From positions 37,498,948 through 37,562,947 of the forward strand of contig CM025855.1 of assembly GCA_003952965.2 (NCBI GenBank): DNA of 64,000 nt, written 5' to 3'. Source of the DNA: Morella rubra (lineage: Eukaryota; Streptophyta; Magnoliopsida; Fagales; Myricaceae). The notes beneath the pieces were generated by a model. It was not told the DNA's origin. It saw only the letters and a list, made by a program, of their open reading frames with translations, and did no database searches. This document shows positions 24,524 to 41,149 of the stretch, piece after piece. Made by a program: the position numbers and the translations under genes. Every line of letters begins with the position of its first letter. Within the stretch, counting starts at the first letter, position 1.

Positions 24524-25224
24524 GATCTACCGTTGAGAAGATTGAATCACCGTAAATCTCTTGCAAGTGAGATTTTAGACCTCTAAACCGCTTAATCTGG
24601 TGACCCCAGTTGGCAGAGGTAATCATTTACAGACATTCGACAATCGACCGAATGGCTTGAACAATAGAAGGTGCTGCGTATTACATTAATCTTTTCTTGG
24701 TTTCAAATGGCTTCTTGCTTTTTTCGGGATGAATGTTTTGCATCTGATTTTGGCATCGGAAAACCTTCATGTTTGTATATAGGGCGTTCCAATTGTGGTA
24801 AAGGAAGGGCACACTCTTTCTAACAACGCAAAAAACGAAAACCAAACATAAGGATAAGAGCTGCTCGACAACAGAAAATTATGATTGGGGGGGGGGCCTG
24901 ATGGCTATGCCCGGTACCCACCCATCTTCACCATTAGATGTAGCATCAACCCATCCAAAGGGTTCAGTCAAATTTGATTCCCAGCAAATTTTAGCAGGTG
25001 AGAGAGAATAGGAAAACTAACAAAATTCCTCAAATGCAAAATTTGCTTCCTCTCTGCATTTCCTGAAATCCAAACAGGCACAGAAGCCCACTGAGCTTCG
25101 ACAATTTGCTCAAGATATGTACTTTTCCCAGGATGCTATTTTGATGGGTTAACCAAAAATAAAACCACTTCCATGACATTTTCAAATCGTACAAATACAA
25201 AATACGTAATAATACAAGTCGATT

Positions 25225-25257
<33 letters not shown>

Positions 25258-25641
25258 TGGGGGAAGGGCAATATACATCCACTGCTATAGGTAAAGGAAA
25301 ACATTGTGTACTTTTTTCTTATGGAGAAAAACGATGTATACACGTCTCAAAACATTCCCTTTTTTTTTTTCTTTTTTTTTTTTTTTCCAACCCAGGCCTC
25401 TGGCACCTCAAACTCTAGATTTGTATGATCAATGGATTAACACCTCTCGTAAACTGACAACTATTTTTACAAATCTAGTCTTGAATACATGAACTCGCCA
25501 TGCCACATCCTGGGTACTAAACCGTGCTTTGTCTTGCAGCTATCCTGATTTCCAGAGAATAAGTTGGTTTCTAGACGTGAAGCCTAAAAAAAGAATTGAG
25601 AGGGGGTTACCTAATTATTCCTTATATCATTGTACAGCTGT
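24524..25641. other. Convergent 3' region between ABCG and GET3
   Basis: Holds the two opposing 3' UTRs. It contains a 10-G run (24887-24896), a 26-G run (25232-25257) and T-rich tracts (25360-25386). No additional gene seen. Confidence 0.5.
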
Positions 25642-31423
<5,782 letters not shown>

Positions 31424-32335
31424 AGTTCCTTCCAGAAGACAAATGCCTTTTCCCCTCCGGGATTTTATAGAATTCGAAGTAAGTAGGACAATACTTGTTA
31501 TAAAACCTTTCCTCCTCTAAGTTCTAACTAATTTCCTCGCAACCCTACCCGTAAACCAGTTACCAACTTGCTCTTAAGCTCACGCCTCATTTTTATTTGC
31601 TATATTCTACAATATTGAAGCTTTTACGACGACAGCTCACAAAACATATAGCTTTTACGACGATAATAAGACCACCGTCCACTGCTGTCAATAATTTACT
31701 CATTCAAGCACGACATCGTTTTCACGAAAAGTTGCCTCACAAGTTCCACAGCTTCCACAATTAGTTTTGGATCTTTCAACTTTCTGTGACCAATATAGCA
31801 GAAGAAGAAGCTTTCAACTTCCCACGAAGAGAACAATAGATTTCACTACACTGTTGAGTCTTCCGGCCCTCAGTCAACTTGCCAAGCTGCACAACACAGT
31901 CTATAGGCACTTTTCGGCCATGGAAGTACACTCGAGTTGGTGCCAAGTTACCATTCAGTCCGTCTATGGAAGGGCCTTCATGCTAACAAAATTTCTTATC
32001 ATATACAATTAGTTGGGAGATCTTTTGGAAAAGTTTATCTTTTGTTATTTCACCTGTCGGTTCTATTGGACTACATGAGGGTTTAATTGATACCCATACT
32101 CACACCACGAGCCAGGAAAAGGAAAACTGATAGCCACGACATTTCTAATAGATGCCCAAGTGGACAATGCTCTCTGCAGAGCATTTTGTTATTGTTTTTG
32201 GCTATATGCAAAGGTTATTTGATTAGAAATAATAAATGAAAAATCATTTAGCAAAACAGACAAGTGTAAGGTTCGCAGATAACAGTAATACATAACAGAG
32301 AAACCGTGTATCTGATCTACTGCAACATAATCCTT
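31424..32335. other. GET3 promoter side and DNL-gene 3' flank
   Basis: Spacer between two genes on the minus strand. The left part should hold the GET3 promoter and leader, the right part the 3' UTR of the DNL zinc-finger gene. The word gcttttacgacga occurs twice near 31619 and 31651. No other gene seen. Confidence 0.45.
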
Positions 32336-34153
32336 TCAAAGTTTCCTTCCAGCTAAATCTTCGAGCGTCAGACTCAGTGTATCAACAGAACCTTTCTTCA
32401 CTTCCTCCCCGCGAGCAGCCAGGTAGTCTTCAACGCTTCCTGGTTCTCCAAACCATCCAAGACGATCTGCAATCAGGTGTAGATTATCACACCCTGCACA
32501 CCGCGCAACCACCACGCCTTTCTCATATGATTCGCGACAAACTGTCTTGAAAGATCGTGTTTCACAAACCTTGCAAGTAAAGATTAAGGCAAGATCATGC
32601 CTTGAGGATGTTTTCAAGTTTGAAATAGCAGAAACTTCCACAGCTGAGTTGTCATTATTCTCTATGCCAGAGGGACCATTATCTGATTTGCAATCAGGCT
32701 TTAAACTGCCACTTTCATGGTTTTCCAAGTCCTTACTAGCATGGCTGGGTGGATTTTCCTGTGTCTGAATCTCTCTTTTACAAACTCCCGATCTGCTAAA
32801 TAGTGCATTGGCAGAAGGAAGAAATTGCCAAGAAGGTTCTGCCGCCAATAAGCAATTAAGCAAAAATCAATACACGGAGAAGCAAGAATAAGATATTGAC
32901 CCAAAAGAACAAAAAGGACAAACATAATTCCATTCGGGGAAAATGTAACTATGGAAGTAATCCGTATATACTGTAAACGATAAAAGGAAACTATGCTGAA
33001 CTGGCAAGGTCAGAAAACAAACTCGTGAGAGAAAGAGTACATTAGATAACTATAAGGAATTTCAACGTTCCCAAAGTGCTTATCTCCAGTTTATCTCTAC
33101 ATTCTGTTTCACTTCATATCACTCAACATCCTATACCACTCCGATTTTACTGGTTTTGAGTAAAACATTTCATTAAAGCAAGCAGTGGTCAGTGGTCACA
33201 CTACTGCAGTGAACTAACTGCATGAGCATAGGACAATAGATGGTTACTATTATCAATATCAGGTAAAATGTTCCATTAATACAACCGCAACATGAAACCT
33301 GATACCAACATCCATAGTTCTTCATTCCTTTGGTTAAATATTTTAGAGCAGGATCTCAGGTTAAACAAAGAAGCCAGAGATTTTTCAGTTATAACTGGGG
33401 TACCAAAGACCATCAAGACAAATTCAAGCATGATATCACCATTAACGCACAGATATGTCTTGACCATGGAATATATTAGCAGTTGCCATTAGATGGTGAG
33501 CAGTCAAACAATTGCTAAAAGGGTTTTGAATAAACCGCCTCAAGACCAATGTTTTCTCCTTGGTGGACTAGTTCATCCATAATATCTTACAACCTAGTAA
33601 ATGCAAGAGAATCTCAATCCGTCAAGAAACCTTGATCATTCACTATCACTTTGTAGTTTTCAACTCAGTTCTCAATTCTGATTGACTCTCAATAGAAAAT
33701 CGATCTGTCGCAGGAAATACCAACAAACACAAGCCAGATCTTAGCTAAATGTTCACAACTTTATTCGAACTCAATAAGAAAGCAGAGGAATTCAAATTTT
33801 TTTGGCTATTTTTTCAATTTGCTCAGTTTTCTTGGAAACCAAAGTCAGCACACGGGTCTTTAACCTAAACCATAACAATAACAAAATAAGAAACAGTATG
33901 ATCTTATAATTGTAGAAAGCACAAAGACCCCTAATTTCCCATGACCCAAAAAGAACAAAACAAAGGCTCCAAGCAAAATGTAAGCGTATTGTTCATCCAT
34001 AGACAAATCTTAACCATAGAGACTATTATTTCTACAGTTTTCTGACTAAAGGTAGAGAAAGTGTCGCGCACCTTTTAGTAAAGCGGACTGGGCCCGAGTC
34101 TGATTGCCGACGAAGAGTGAGAACAATCGCTTCTGCAACATCCTGGCCGCCAT
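32336..34153 (-). CDS. DNL-type (Zim17/HEP) zinc-finger protein, organellar
   Basis: Two exons: 34153-34072 and 32838-32336 (585 nt, 194 aa). The zinc ligands are two CxxC pairs: Cys116/Cys119 (CKVC) and Cys141/Cys144 (CAGC), with the family block CDNLHLIADRLGWF that gives the DNL motif. The N-terminus (MAARMLQKRLFSLFVG, Arg-rich, no acidic residues) looks like a mitochondrial presequence. Family members bind organellar Hsp70 and keep it soluble. The 1.2-kb intron holds nothing recognisable. Mitochondrial versus plastid location is inferred from the N-terminus only. Confidence 0.88.
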
Positions 34154-34795
34154 GAGTGGCCGCCCAAGTTCGAAGGTTGCAAACTCGCACACAGTACGAA
34201 TTACCGCTATTGTGATGAATAGAGATAAATTTACGATTTGCCCGCAAGTTCTGGGATATATTTTATGCATTCAGTTTAATCCCAATTTACTATTTGTCTT
34301 GTCTGGGGTCAAAATTTTAGGATAAAATTGTGAGATACTGACATTGTCGAAAAAAAAAGATAAATTTTGAAAATGAATGAAATAAAAGAGAGAAAAAAAT
34401 TTTAAATAAAAAATTGATATTTTAGCCACTAAATTTTAGTATTTTGATAAAATAGTGTGTGGAAATAAACTTTTATTAATATAGTTAGTGAATGAAAAGA
34501 GAAAAAATTTTTTTGTAATGATTATAAAATTTTAAAAAAATAAACACTATATAAATATATATGCTTATAATTGTTTTACACTTCTCATCACTGCTCCATC
34601 TGCCTTTTTAATGAAATGCACCATAGTCACCTTCTCCGACTCAATTTCATTAATCCATGTCAGCAAGCCCAATCCGCATACATCTTCTTCTTCTCTCTCT
34701 CTTTTGTTCCTGAACGATATCTTCCTAGATTTAGACAAGGAGAACATCAGCCTAGCAGTACCAGAAACGCCTTCCATTCACTGATTCTGCCAAGT
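34154..34795. other. DNL-gene upstream region, AT-rich
   Basis: Very AT-rich between 34320 and 34570. A CT-rich patch follows at 34690-34700. No conserved coding signal. Confidence 0.4.
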
Positions 34796-35430
34796 AATCC
34801 CCTCTCCCTCTCACGCTCCTTCAGCGTTGCAAACTCCCAAGAAAAAAGCTTTGAACTTTTTAGCTGGGCGTGGACCCATGTTTTGTCACGCAGTGTACGA
34901 CTTGACTGATATAAGGGCCATCGCTTTACACGTCTCTGCACCCTAGAGCTTGAAGGGTGCTTCCAGCTTCGCTGACCCTTTTATTAGTCAAGTCATACAC
35001 TGCGTGACAAACATCTCTGCACTCTAGAGTCAAGTCATACACTGCGTGACAAAACATGGGTCCACGCCCAGCTAAAAAGTTAAATGCTATGTTTCGATTT
35101 TTCTCAAAACCGTTTCAAAAAAATTTGACAATCATTTTTTTTCAATTTCAATACATTTTCACCTACTCTAATATATTTTTACAAATTTTAACAAATTTTT
35201 TTACGAATCCTAATAATTTTTAACTAACTTTTCACCGATTCGGAAAAAATCTACCCTGCTTCCAACTTTTTTCTCAGTAGTTTGCAATGCTGACGGAGCG
35301 TGAGAGGGAGAGGGGAAGCGCTTTTGACTCTTTGAGCCTCAATCAACAATGCTGGAAGCACCATTCAAGATTGCAGAGACGTGTAAAGCGATTAACCTTA
35401 TATTAGTCAAGTCATACACTGCGTGAGAGC
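34796..35430. repeat. Foldback cluster with near-perfect 53-bp inverted repeat
   Basis: 34854-34906 and 35029-35081 are reverse complements over 53 bp with one mismatch; the loop is about 122 bp. Outside them, 34801-34850 (CT-rich, ending gcgttgcaaac) pairs with about 35270-35320, and 34918-34968 (tcgctttacacgtctctgc, then ggtgcttccagc) pairs with 35350-35393. The motif gtcaagtcatacactgcgtga is present three times directly and once inverted (with one change). A T-rich MITE-like insert (about 35087-35265) splits one arm. No transposase is seen. Confidence 0.8.
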
Positions 35431-36012
35431 ATTCTTACCGAGTTTTCTATTCTAATATTTTTGTTAGAATAAAAAATTAATTTAATAAAAAAATAAAAAA
35501 ATACCATATAACAACTTATTTATTATAACAAATTTTAATATGTGAATAGTGATTCTCTATTTTTAAAGAATTACTATTCACTTCACTATCTTAAAATATT
35601 AATATCTATCTTTTTCTTTCTTTTTATTTTTTTTCTTTTCTTCTTCACACTCTCCTTCTCTTTTATTTTCTTTTTATTTTTCTTTTCTTTTCTTCTCTCA
35701 CACACTTCTCATTAATCTTTTCTTTTCTTTTCTTCCTCCAGATCTCATGTTCTCCTTCTCTTTTATTTTATCTTTATCTTTTTCTTTTTTTCCTCCCATA
35801 TCTTTGAAAACAAATATTAAAAATTATAAATGTTAGAGAAAGAATAAATAAATATTTGAAAAGTAATATTTAAATAAAATAATAAAAAATAGATAGTTAA
35901 AATAGAGAAACTGTTGTGGATGTTTTTAAAAAATTGATAGTTAAAATAAAGAAATATACTTTTCGATTAAAATAGAAAATTAAATTTAAAAAAACTGCTA
36001 AGAATATTCTGA
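35427..36012. mobile_element. Probable AT-rich MITE
   Basis: The left end (gcattcttaccgagttttctatt) and the reverse complement of the right end (atattcttagcagtttttt, then ttttctatttta) are related, and the interior has the inverted pair gtgaatagtgattctct and aattactattcac. This resembles common plant non-autonomous DNA transposons. I could not define a clean target site duplication, so ends are approximate. Confidence 0.45.
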
Positions 36013-38691
36013 CAAAACAAAAAGGCAAATAAAGAGTACCAGCAGAAATAAAAGGTCACAAACATATGACTCAGGGATAAAAAAAAAAAAATAGTGATTA
36101 TTTTGTCAAAATTACTAAAGCGTAGTGATTAAATTATTAATTTTTTTAATAAAAAAATAATTTAATAAGAAAAAATAGATTATTTTATAATTTTTTTAAT
36201 TAAAAACTAAAATTTTAAGTGTTACCAAAATAAGTTCGAGTCAGGCTTCTGTCAACTGAGTTCAGACTTAACTGTAGATGTGTACTTGAGACCGAAAGCA
36301 TGTAGACCCAGCCATGGCCGACAGAGTAGCTGCTCCCACAGTGGACATGACATTTTCATCTTGTTTTTATCTAGACAGATAGTGAGAGAGAGAGATAGAG
36401 GGTATTTTTATTTTCAAGGAAATTTTGATTAATCAATGCAAGCTCAATCATTCTTTAGGCCTTAGATTAAAAGTAGGTGTATTTGTTTTTTCTAGGTAAT
36501 TAAAAGTAGGTATATATGTTGTCCGCTTTATTGCTCAACTTCTCGTTGACAATCTATTCAACTTATGACCAAAATTTGTTTCGAGCTTTCTCACAACTTT
36601 ATTTGATTTTCTTCACTTCAATATAGGCTCAAGGTCTACTGGACAGTTCGCGATAAGCTTGAGTTTGTTTCAAATATGGAATAGGGTTTTATTCATCTTT
36701 ATTAGAGTAGTTCCATGAACAATATATTTAAGACACGTTGATACAAGTTTCAGTAGTTTAATGTAACCAGCTAAACTCGAACTTGAATCTGATCTTCCAA
36801 TTCCTGTTCTTTTTTTCTAAGCCTTCTAATTCATTTTTATTTGGGTAAGATTGAGTTGTGGTTGAATCGGGTGGTTTCACTCTCAACCACCACAATAGTG
36901 GTAAGCGATTACCGTCCATTGCAAAGGAATGAAAGAGAATGATTGGAAAAGAAAGAAAAATGGAAGAGGTGGGACATGAGACTGCTTGAGAGAGAGACAA
37001 AAATGAAGAAATTTAGGATTTGGAAAACCCTCTCTTTATAATTTGTTTAAGAATGAAATTGTCAATCCCGCCTCTAACTAAAACAACACCGCCTTCGTTA
37101 TCATTAGGAGGCAGTCACCGACTCACTGGTGGTATTGGCGATAATTCCTATCCTATTTGAACAATCCTACTAGTATGTATTGAAGTGGTTATCTATGCAT
37201 GTAAATGTGGTGGACAAAAATATATATTTTTTTTTCAGCCCATAGGGTATTCCTTAATGTTGACTGTTTTTGGAGGTGGTGGACATTGTCTTAGCGAAGT
37301 TATTTATTGAAGCTTTGTGGCAACATGCACGATTCTCTAGGGTAGTGTCATTTAAAAATCTTGTTGACAGCTTTCTTGTCGGATTCGGTGTGTATAAGAA
37401 TGTATTGGATAATTTGGCACGTTTGTTTGTCTAGGCCCAGACTGCGTCATCCCTTCCAATGTATTTTTATTCCCCCTTGTAGAAACTTTCTACTCGCTAC
37501 TATTAAATTTTGAGAACCCTAATTTGACACTCCTCATCCACATGCGAATACAATAAAGAAAAAAATAAAATAAAACACAGAACAGATTCGCTTTACTGCT
37601 CAATCAATAAAAAAATACCTTTATTTTTTGCTTCCGTCTTAATGCGGATTATTCAAAGAAAAATATTGCAAAGACCAATACGTTTTCCCGTAGAGGGTAT
37701 TTAAAATGCCATATATTTATGTGCTATTTTTCTTTCTTCGATCATGTCATCCCTCACTTCTATGCTTGACTTGAGAATGAGAATATACGGACCCTAAAAC
37801 ATCACCTCTCACTGTTACTTATGCTACTTTAATTTGTCAGCCATTCAGATGAGCGCCGGTCGCCCGCCGGAAATTGGAACAAAATCATGGTTTAAGACTT
37901 TAAGCTTGGTGGGAAGAAGGCGGCGAAATGGACTGACGAAACCTCTTTTAATCGAGCCAATATTTTGTTCCCCAAAAATTATATATATTTCTCAAACCAA
38001 CACAATTCCTTAGGCTAGATATCATGTAGATAGGATTAGTCGTTTTTTTTAAGAGCATTAACTTTTAAATCAATGCATCTGTTAAGAACTATTGTATACG
38101 AATTTGTAACAGCCTTCCTATTTAATTACATTTAATTATGAATTATTTGGGAAATTTATTTGATAAATTATAGGTATTGTTGTTACATTTATGAAGTTAA
38201 TCTAAATGATTAATTTATCTAATTATGTTCTACTTGCGCACTCTTTTAATTACATAATGTCCTATATTCCATTATATATTCTTTATGCTATAATTAACTT
38301 CTTTTATGAGAAAATATGTACCTCTGTCAATTATTGATATTTTTATTATAGTTCTAAGCTAGTGTACCCGATTATTTTTCCAACTATTAATTTATGTCCT
38401 TGTTATTATTTGATTTGGCAACCTATAATTTAGTTTTATTAAAAAAAAAAAGAGTATTTTAAGACCTTCCTTTTTTAATCAAAAAAAGAGAAGAGAGAAG
38501 TATTTGAACTTAAGCTTGACTGGTTTTTTTGGCTAATTAGAGAACTGGAAATCTTTTTAATTTGTGGGTTTTAGGGTCTCATTAATTAAGGCTTAGTGAC
38601 TTATTGGAGATTAGGTGACGTTTGTGTGCCAAAATTTTGGCTTAATAAAATAATCTATCTCCATTAAATAATCAATTTCTACTATAATAAA
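36013..38691. other. Gene-poor AT-rich spacer
   Basis: About 2.7 kb without a supportable gene or RNA. It contains short GA tracts (about 36380-36400) and poly-T/poly-A runs. Short open frames here show no family features. Confidence 0.5.
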
Positions 38692-40075
38692 TATAAAAAA
38701 AGCTAAATGCTAATTAGGTCCAGGTAGTTTAACGTTTTTTCAAAAAAATCCTTGTACTTCAATTTGGATGATTTTATTCCTTGTTCTTTATACGTCTTCC
38801 AAAAAAAATCCCTCTATGGTTCCACCACTTTAACGTTTTTTGTCAATGTGTCTAACAGAGGTCCACATACACCCAATCATGAACTGACACGTGGACACAC
38901 ACTATTTCTCTCATAACAAGTGCCATGTTAGCTGCCACGTATGGATTCCACGTAGACATAAGTGAAACGCTGCATTTTGGCCTCTCGAAGTCATCTCCTT
39001 CGGCTAAACAAAAATAACAAAAAAGTAGGAGAGATAAATTTTCGAATGGCCTTTGTCATCTCCTTCGGCTGGACAAAAAGAACAAACGCTGCATTTTCGT
39101 TGTTGCTGCATCAGAGAGAGACCCAATCAAACATCATTGTTTAATCACACCAACGCCACCTTAAACTCCTAAGCAAAAATAAGAACAAAAAAGTTTACCT
39201 TGTTCTATAATTCAATGTGGTTTTTGCAAAATCCCGGAACAATAGCACTTTTCTTCTTCCCTTCTCTGTACTCGACACAAAGATCTTCCTTCAATCCGCA
39301 AGTCACGTGAAAGGTTAAAGGGCAGTTGGGTTCAGAGCACTGAATGGCACATTCATTTCTACCCTTACAACCATAACACTTGGATTACTTGGATTTCCCA
39401 CCTCTTCTTAGGAACCTTGGAGCAATCAATCCCTTCCTGGCCTTCTGTATCAGCGAATAACACATCCGGAACCAACAGTGCACACACCATATGGGCCCAG
39501 CTGCCAGCTACTGTGGGCTTTAGGGCACCTCCCTCGGTCAGACATAGGCAAGAAGAAGTAGGACACAGCAGTGCCTCTGTCTTGTTGCTGCTCTTCTTGT
39601 TGCATGAGTATGAACCTTTCGAGAGGAGGTAGGCCGTGGAATTTGGAATCCATTCGAGCTTTCTGGGTTCTGTGACTTGGTAGGTGGGAGGAGAAGATGC
39701 GAGATTGGAAAGGTTGAGCCTGAGGTTGCAAAGTGGTCGAGGTTTCTTTTTGTCGACTGAAGGAGATGACTTTAAGAGGCCAAAACGCAGCGTATCACTT
39801 CTGTCGACGTGTAACCCATACGTGGCAGCTAACATAGCACTTGTTAGGAGAAAAATAGTGTGTCTACGTGTTAGTTCGTGATTAGGTGTTTGTGGACATC
39901 CGTTAGACATGTCGATAGAAAATGTTAAAGCGGTGGGACCACACTAATAGAGGAATTTTTTTAGGAAGAAGTATAAAACACAATAACCAAAATTATCCAA
40001 ATTAAAGTATAAAGTATTTTTTGGAAAGAAACTTTAAACCACATGGACTTGATTAGTATTTAAGCCTATAAAAAA
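38692..40075. mobile_element. Pack-MULE-like element with long TIRs and captured PHD-finger gene pieces
   Basis: The element spans 38701-40066 and is flanked by identical 9-bp TATAAAAAA (38692-38700 and 40067-40075), the Mutator-superfamily hallmark. Its ends are inverted repeats about 300 bp long: left 38701 to about 39015, right about 39745 to 40066. Shared words in inverse orientation include ggtccaggtagttt/agtccatgtggttt, gctgccacgtatgg, tagacacac and gtcatctccttc. The interior (minus strand) is not transposase but host-gene sequence (see separate entry). Non-autonomous elements that carry gene fragments between Mutator-like TIRs are called Pack-MULEs. Confidence 0.85.
39199..39740 (-). 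pseudogene. Captured fragment of a plant PHD-finger (extended PHD) gene
   Basis: Minus-strand segments read as a host protein. One begins MDSKFHGLPPLERF (from 39653). A second has CLCLTEGGALKPT, SWAHMVCALLVPDV and EGIDCSKVPKKRW. A third has CYGCKGRNECAIQC, FHVTCGLKEDL and PGFCKNHIEL. Together the last two give the Cys/His layout of an extended PHD domain. Frames change between segments: after KKRW a short duplication (atccaagta, atccaagtg) and a one-base shift break the frame, and the codon after HIEL is TAG where related proteins have Trp. The segment ends AACAAG/GTAAAC, a splice-donor-like boundary at 39199/39198, so capture was probably from genomic DNA. The first PHD finger expected upstream seems absent. 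Family call is from memory. Confidence 0.75.
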
Positions 40076-41149
40076 TTTATTCAAATAATATATTTCTTCA
40101 CTATTTCACTGATTTTCCGTGCCCAACAATTTTTTACTCTCCTAAAATTTTAGACTTTAAAAGGTTAAGATTGGGCTTGAAAATTATGCTCAATGCTGAG
40201 AGGGAGATCCGGCTACTTGAGAGGAAATCTAATTGGTGGAATAATCATTACTGTGATGTGACTAGGGTAATAGACAAGTGGCAAAATCTGGAATTGCAGC
40301 CCAAATTGACCACTCAAACTGTGTCCCTTCTCGTAGGAAACTAGCTGCACGTTCGGTATATAAAAATTCTCAGAATTTTTTTGAATTCTTAGAATATAAA
40401 ATATTTTATAACTAAATATCATTTTTAACACTACATAAAAATAACTAAAACACGCATACCAATAAAATTAACATCACCTAAAAATTCTCGAAACACAAAA
40501 AATTCTCAAAAAACTCTCTAACCAAACACCCTCTAGATATATAATCATTTAACCCTAAGCCTTTAATTTACACCTGTTCAAGTGAGCGTGAGACCTTGAG
40601 TCCCATTTTCCAGCCTTCTCAATTTCGGATAGAGAGAGAGAGAAAAAGGAGGGCTTCAAGGTTTCTTAGTGCATGTCGAATATGCTTAAACAAAGACGTA
40701 AATATGCTGTTCTTCAAACGTCAATACGGAATTTAGATACGTCCGTGTGAAACTCTACAACTAAGTTTCAAAAGGGAAGACAGAAAACGTCATGGATGAC
40801 ACAATGTAAAAATATTACTCTTCCTTTGTGTTATTAATAAATCATAACATGTACAATATCAACAAGCTCCTGTCAATTTCTCGCAGAAAACAAATTAGAA
40901 AAATTACTCCCGTCAATTACTTAAAAAAAAAAAAACCTCCTGTCAATTCCCTCTAACACTGTGCTTTCAAATAAATAATCGAGTCCTAAAATAATCTACA
41001 AATTAAAAAGTCTCACCCTCCAAAAAAACAGTCACGCGAACTGCTCAAAAAACTGTCGACTCCAGAGTTTAACCAAAAACCAAGAACACCCGACTTCAGA
41101 AAAAGGGCAAACGGACGCAGAGTCGTAATCCGAAGCCGAAAAGCGAACG
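40076..41149. other. Intergenic with MITE-like remnant
   Basis: 40340-40535 starts with cggtatataaaaattctcagaatttt and ends tctaaccaaacaccctct, the AT-rich 'tgtttggtt' type of plant MITE end. 40630-40645 is a GA tract. The part next to 41150 should be the 3' UTR of the pseudokinase gene. Confidence 0.4.

Noticed and set aside
34565..34777. Small minus-strand open frame next to the foldback
   Set aside because: No homologous features and no support for a start context; it partly overlaps a CT-rich patch.
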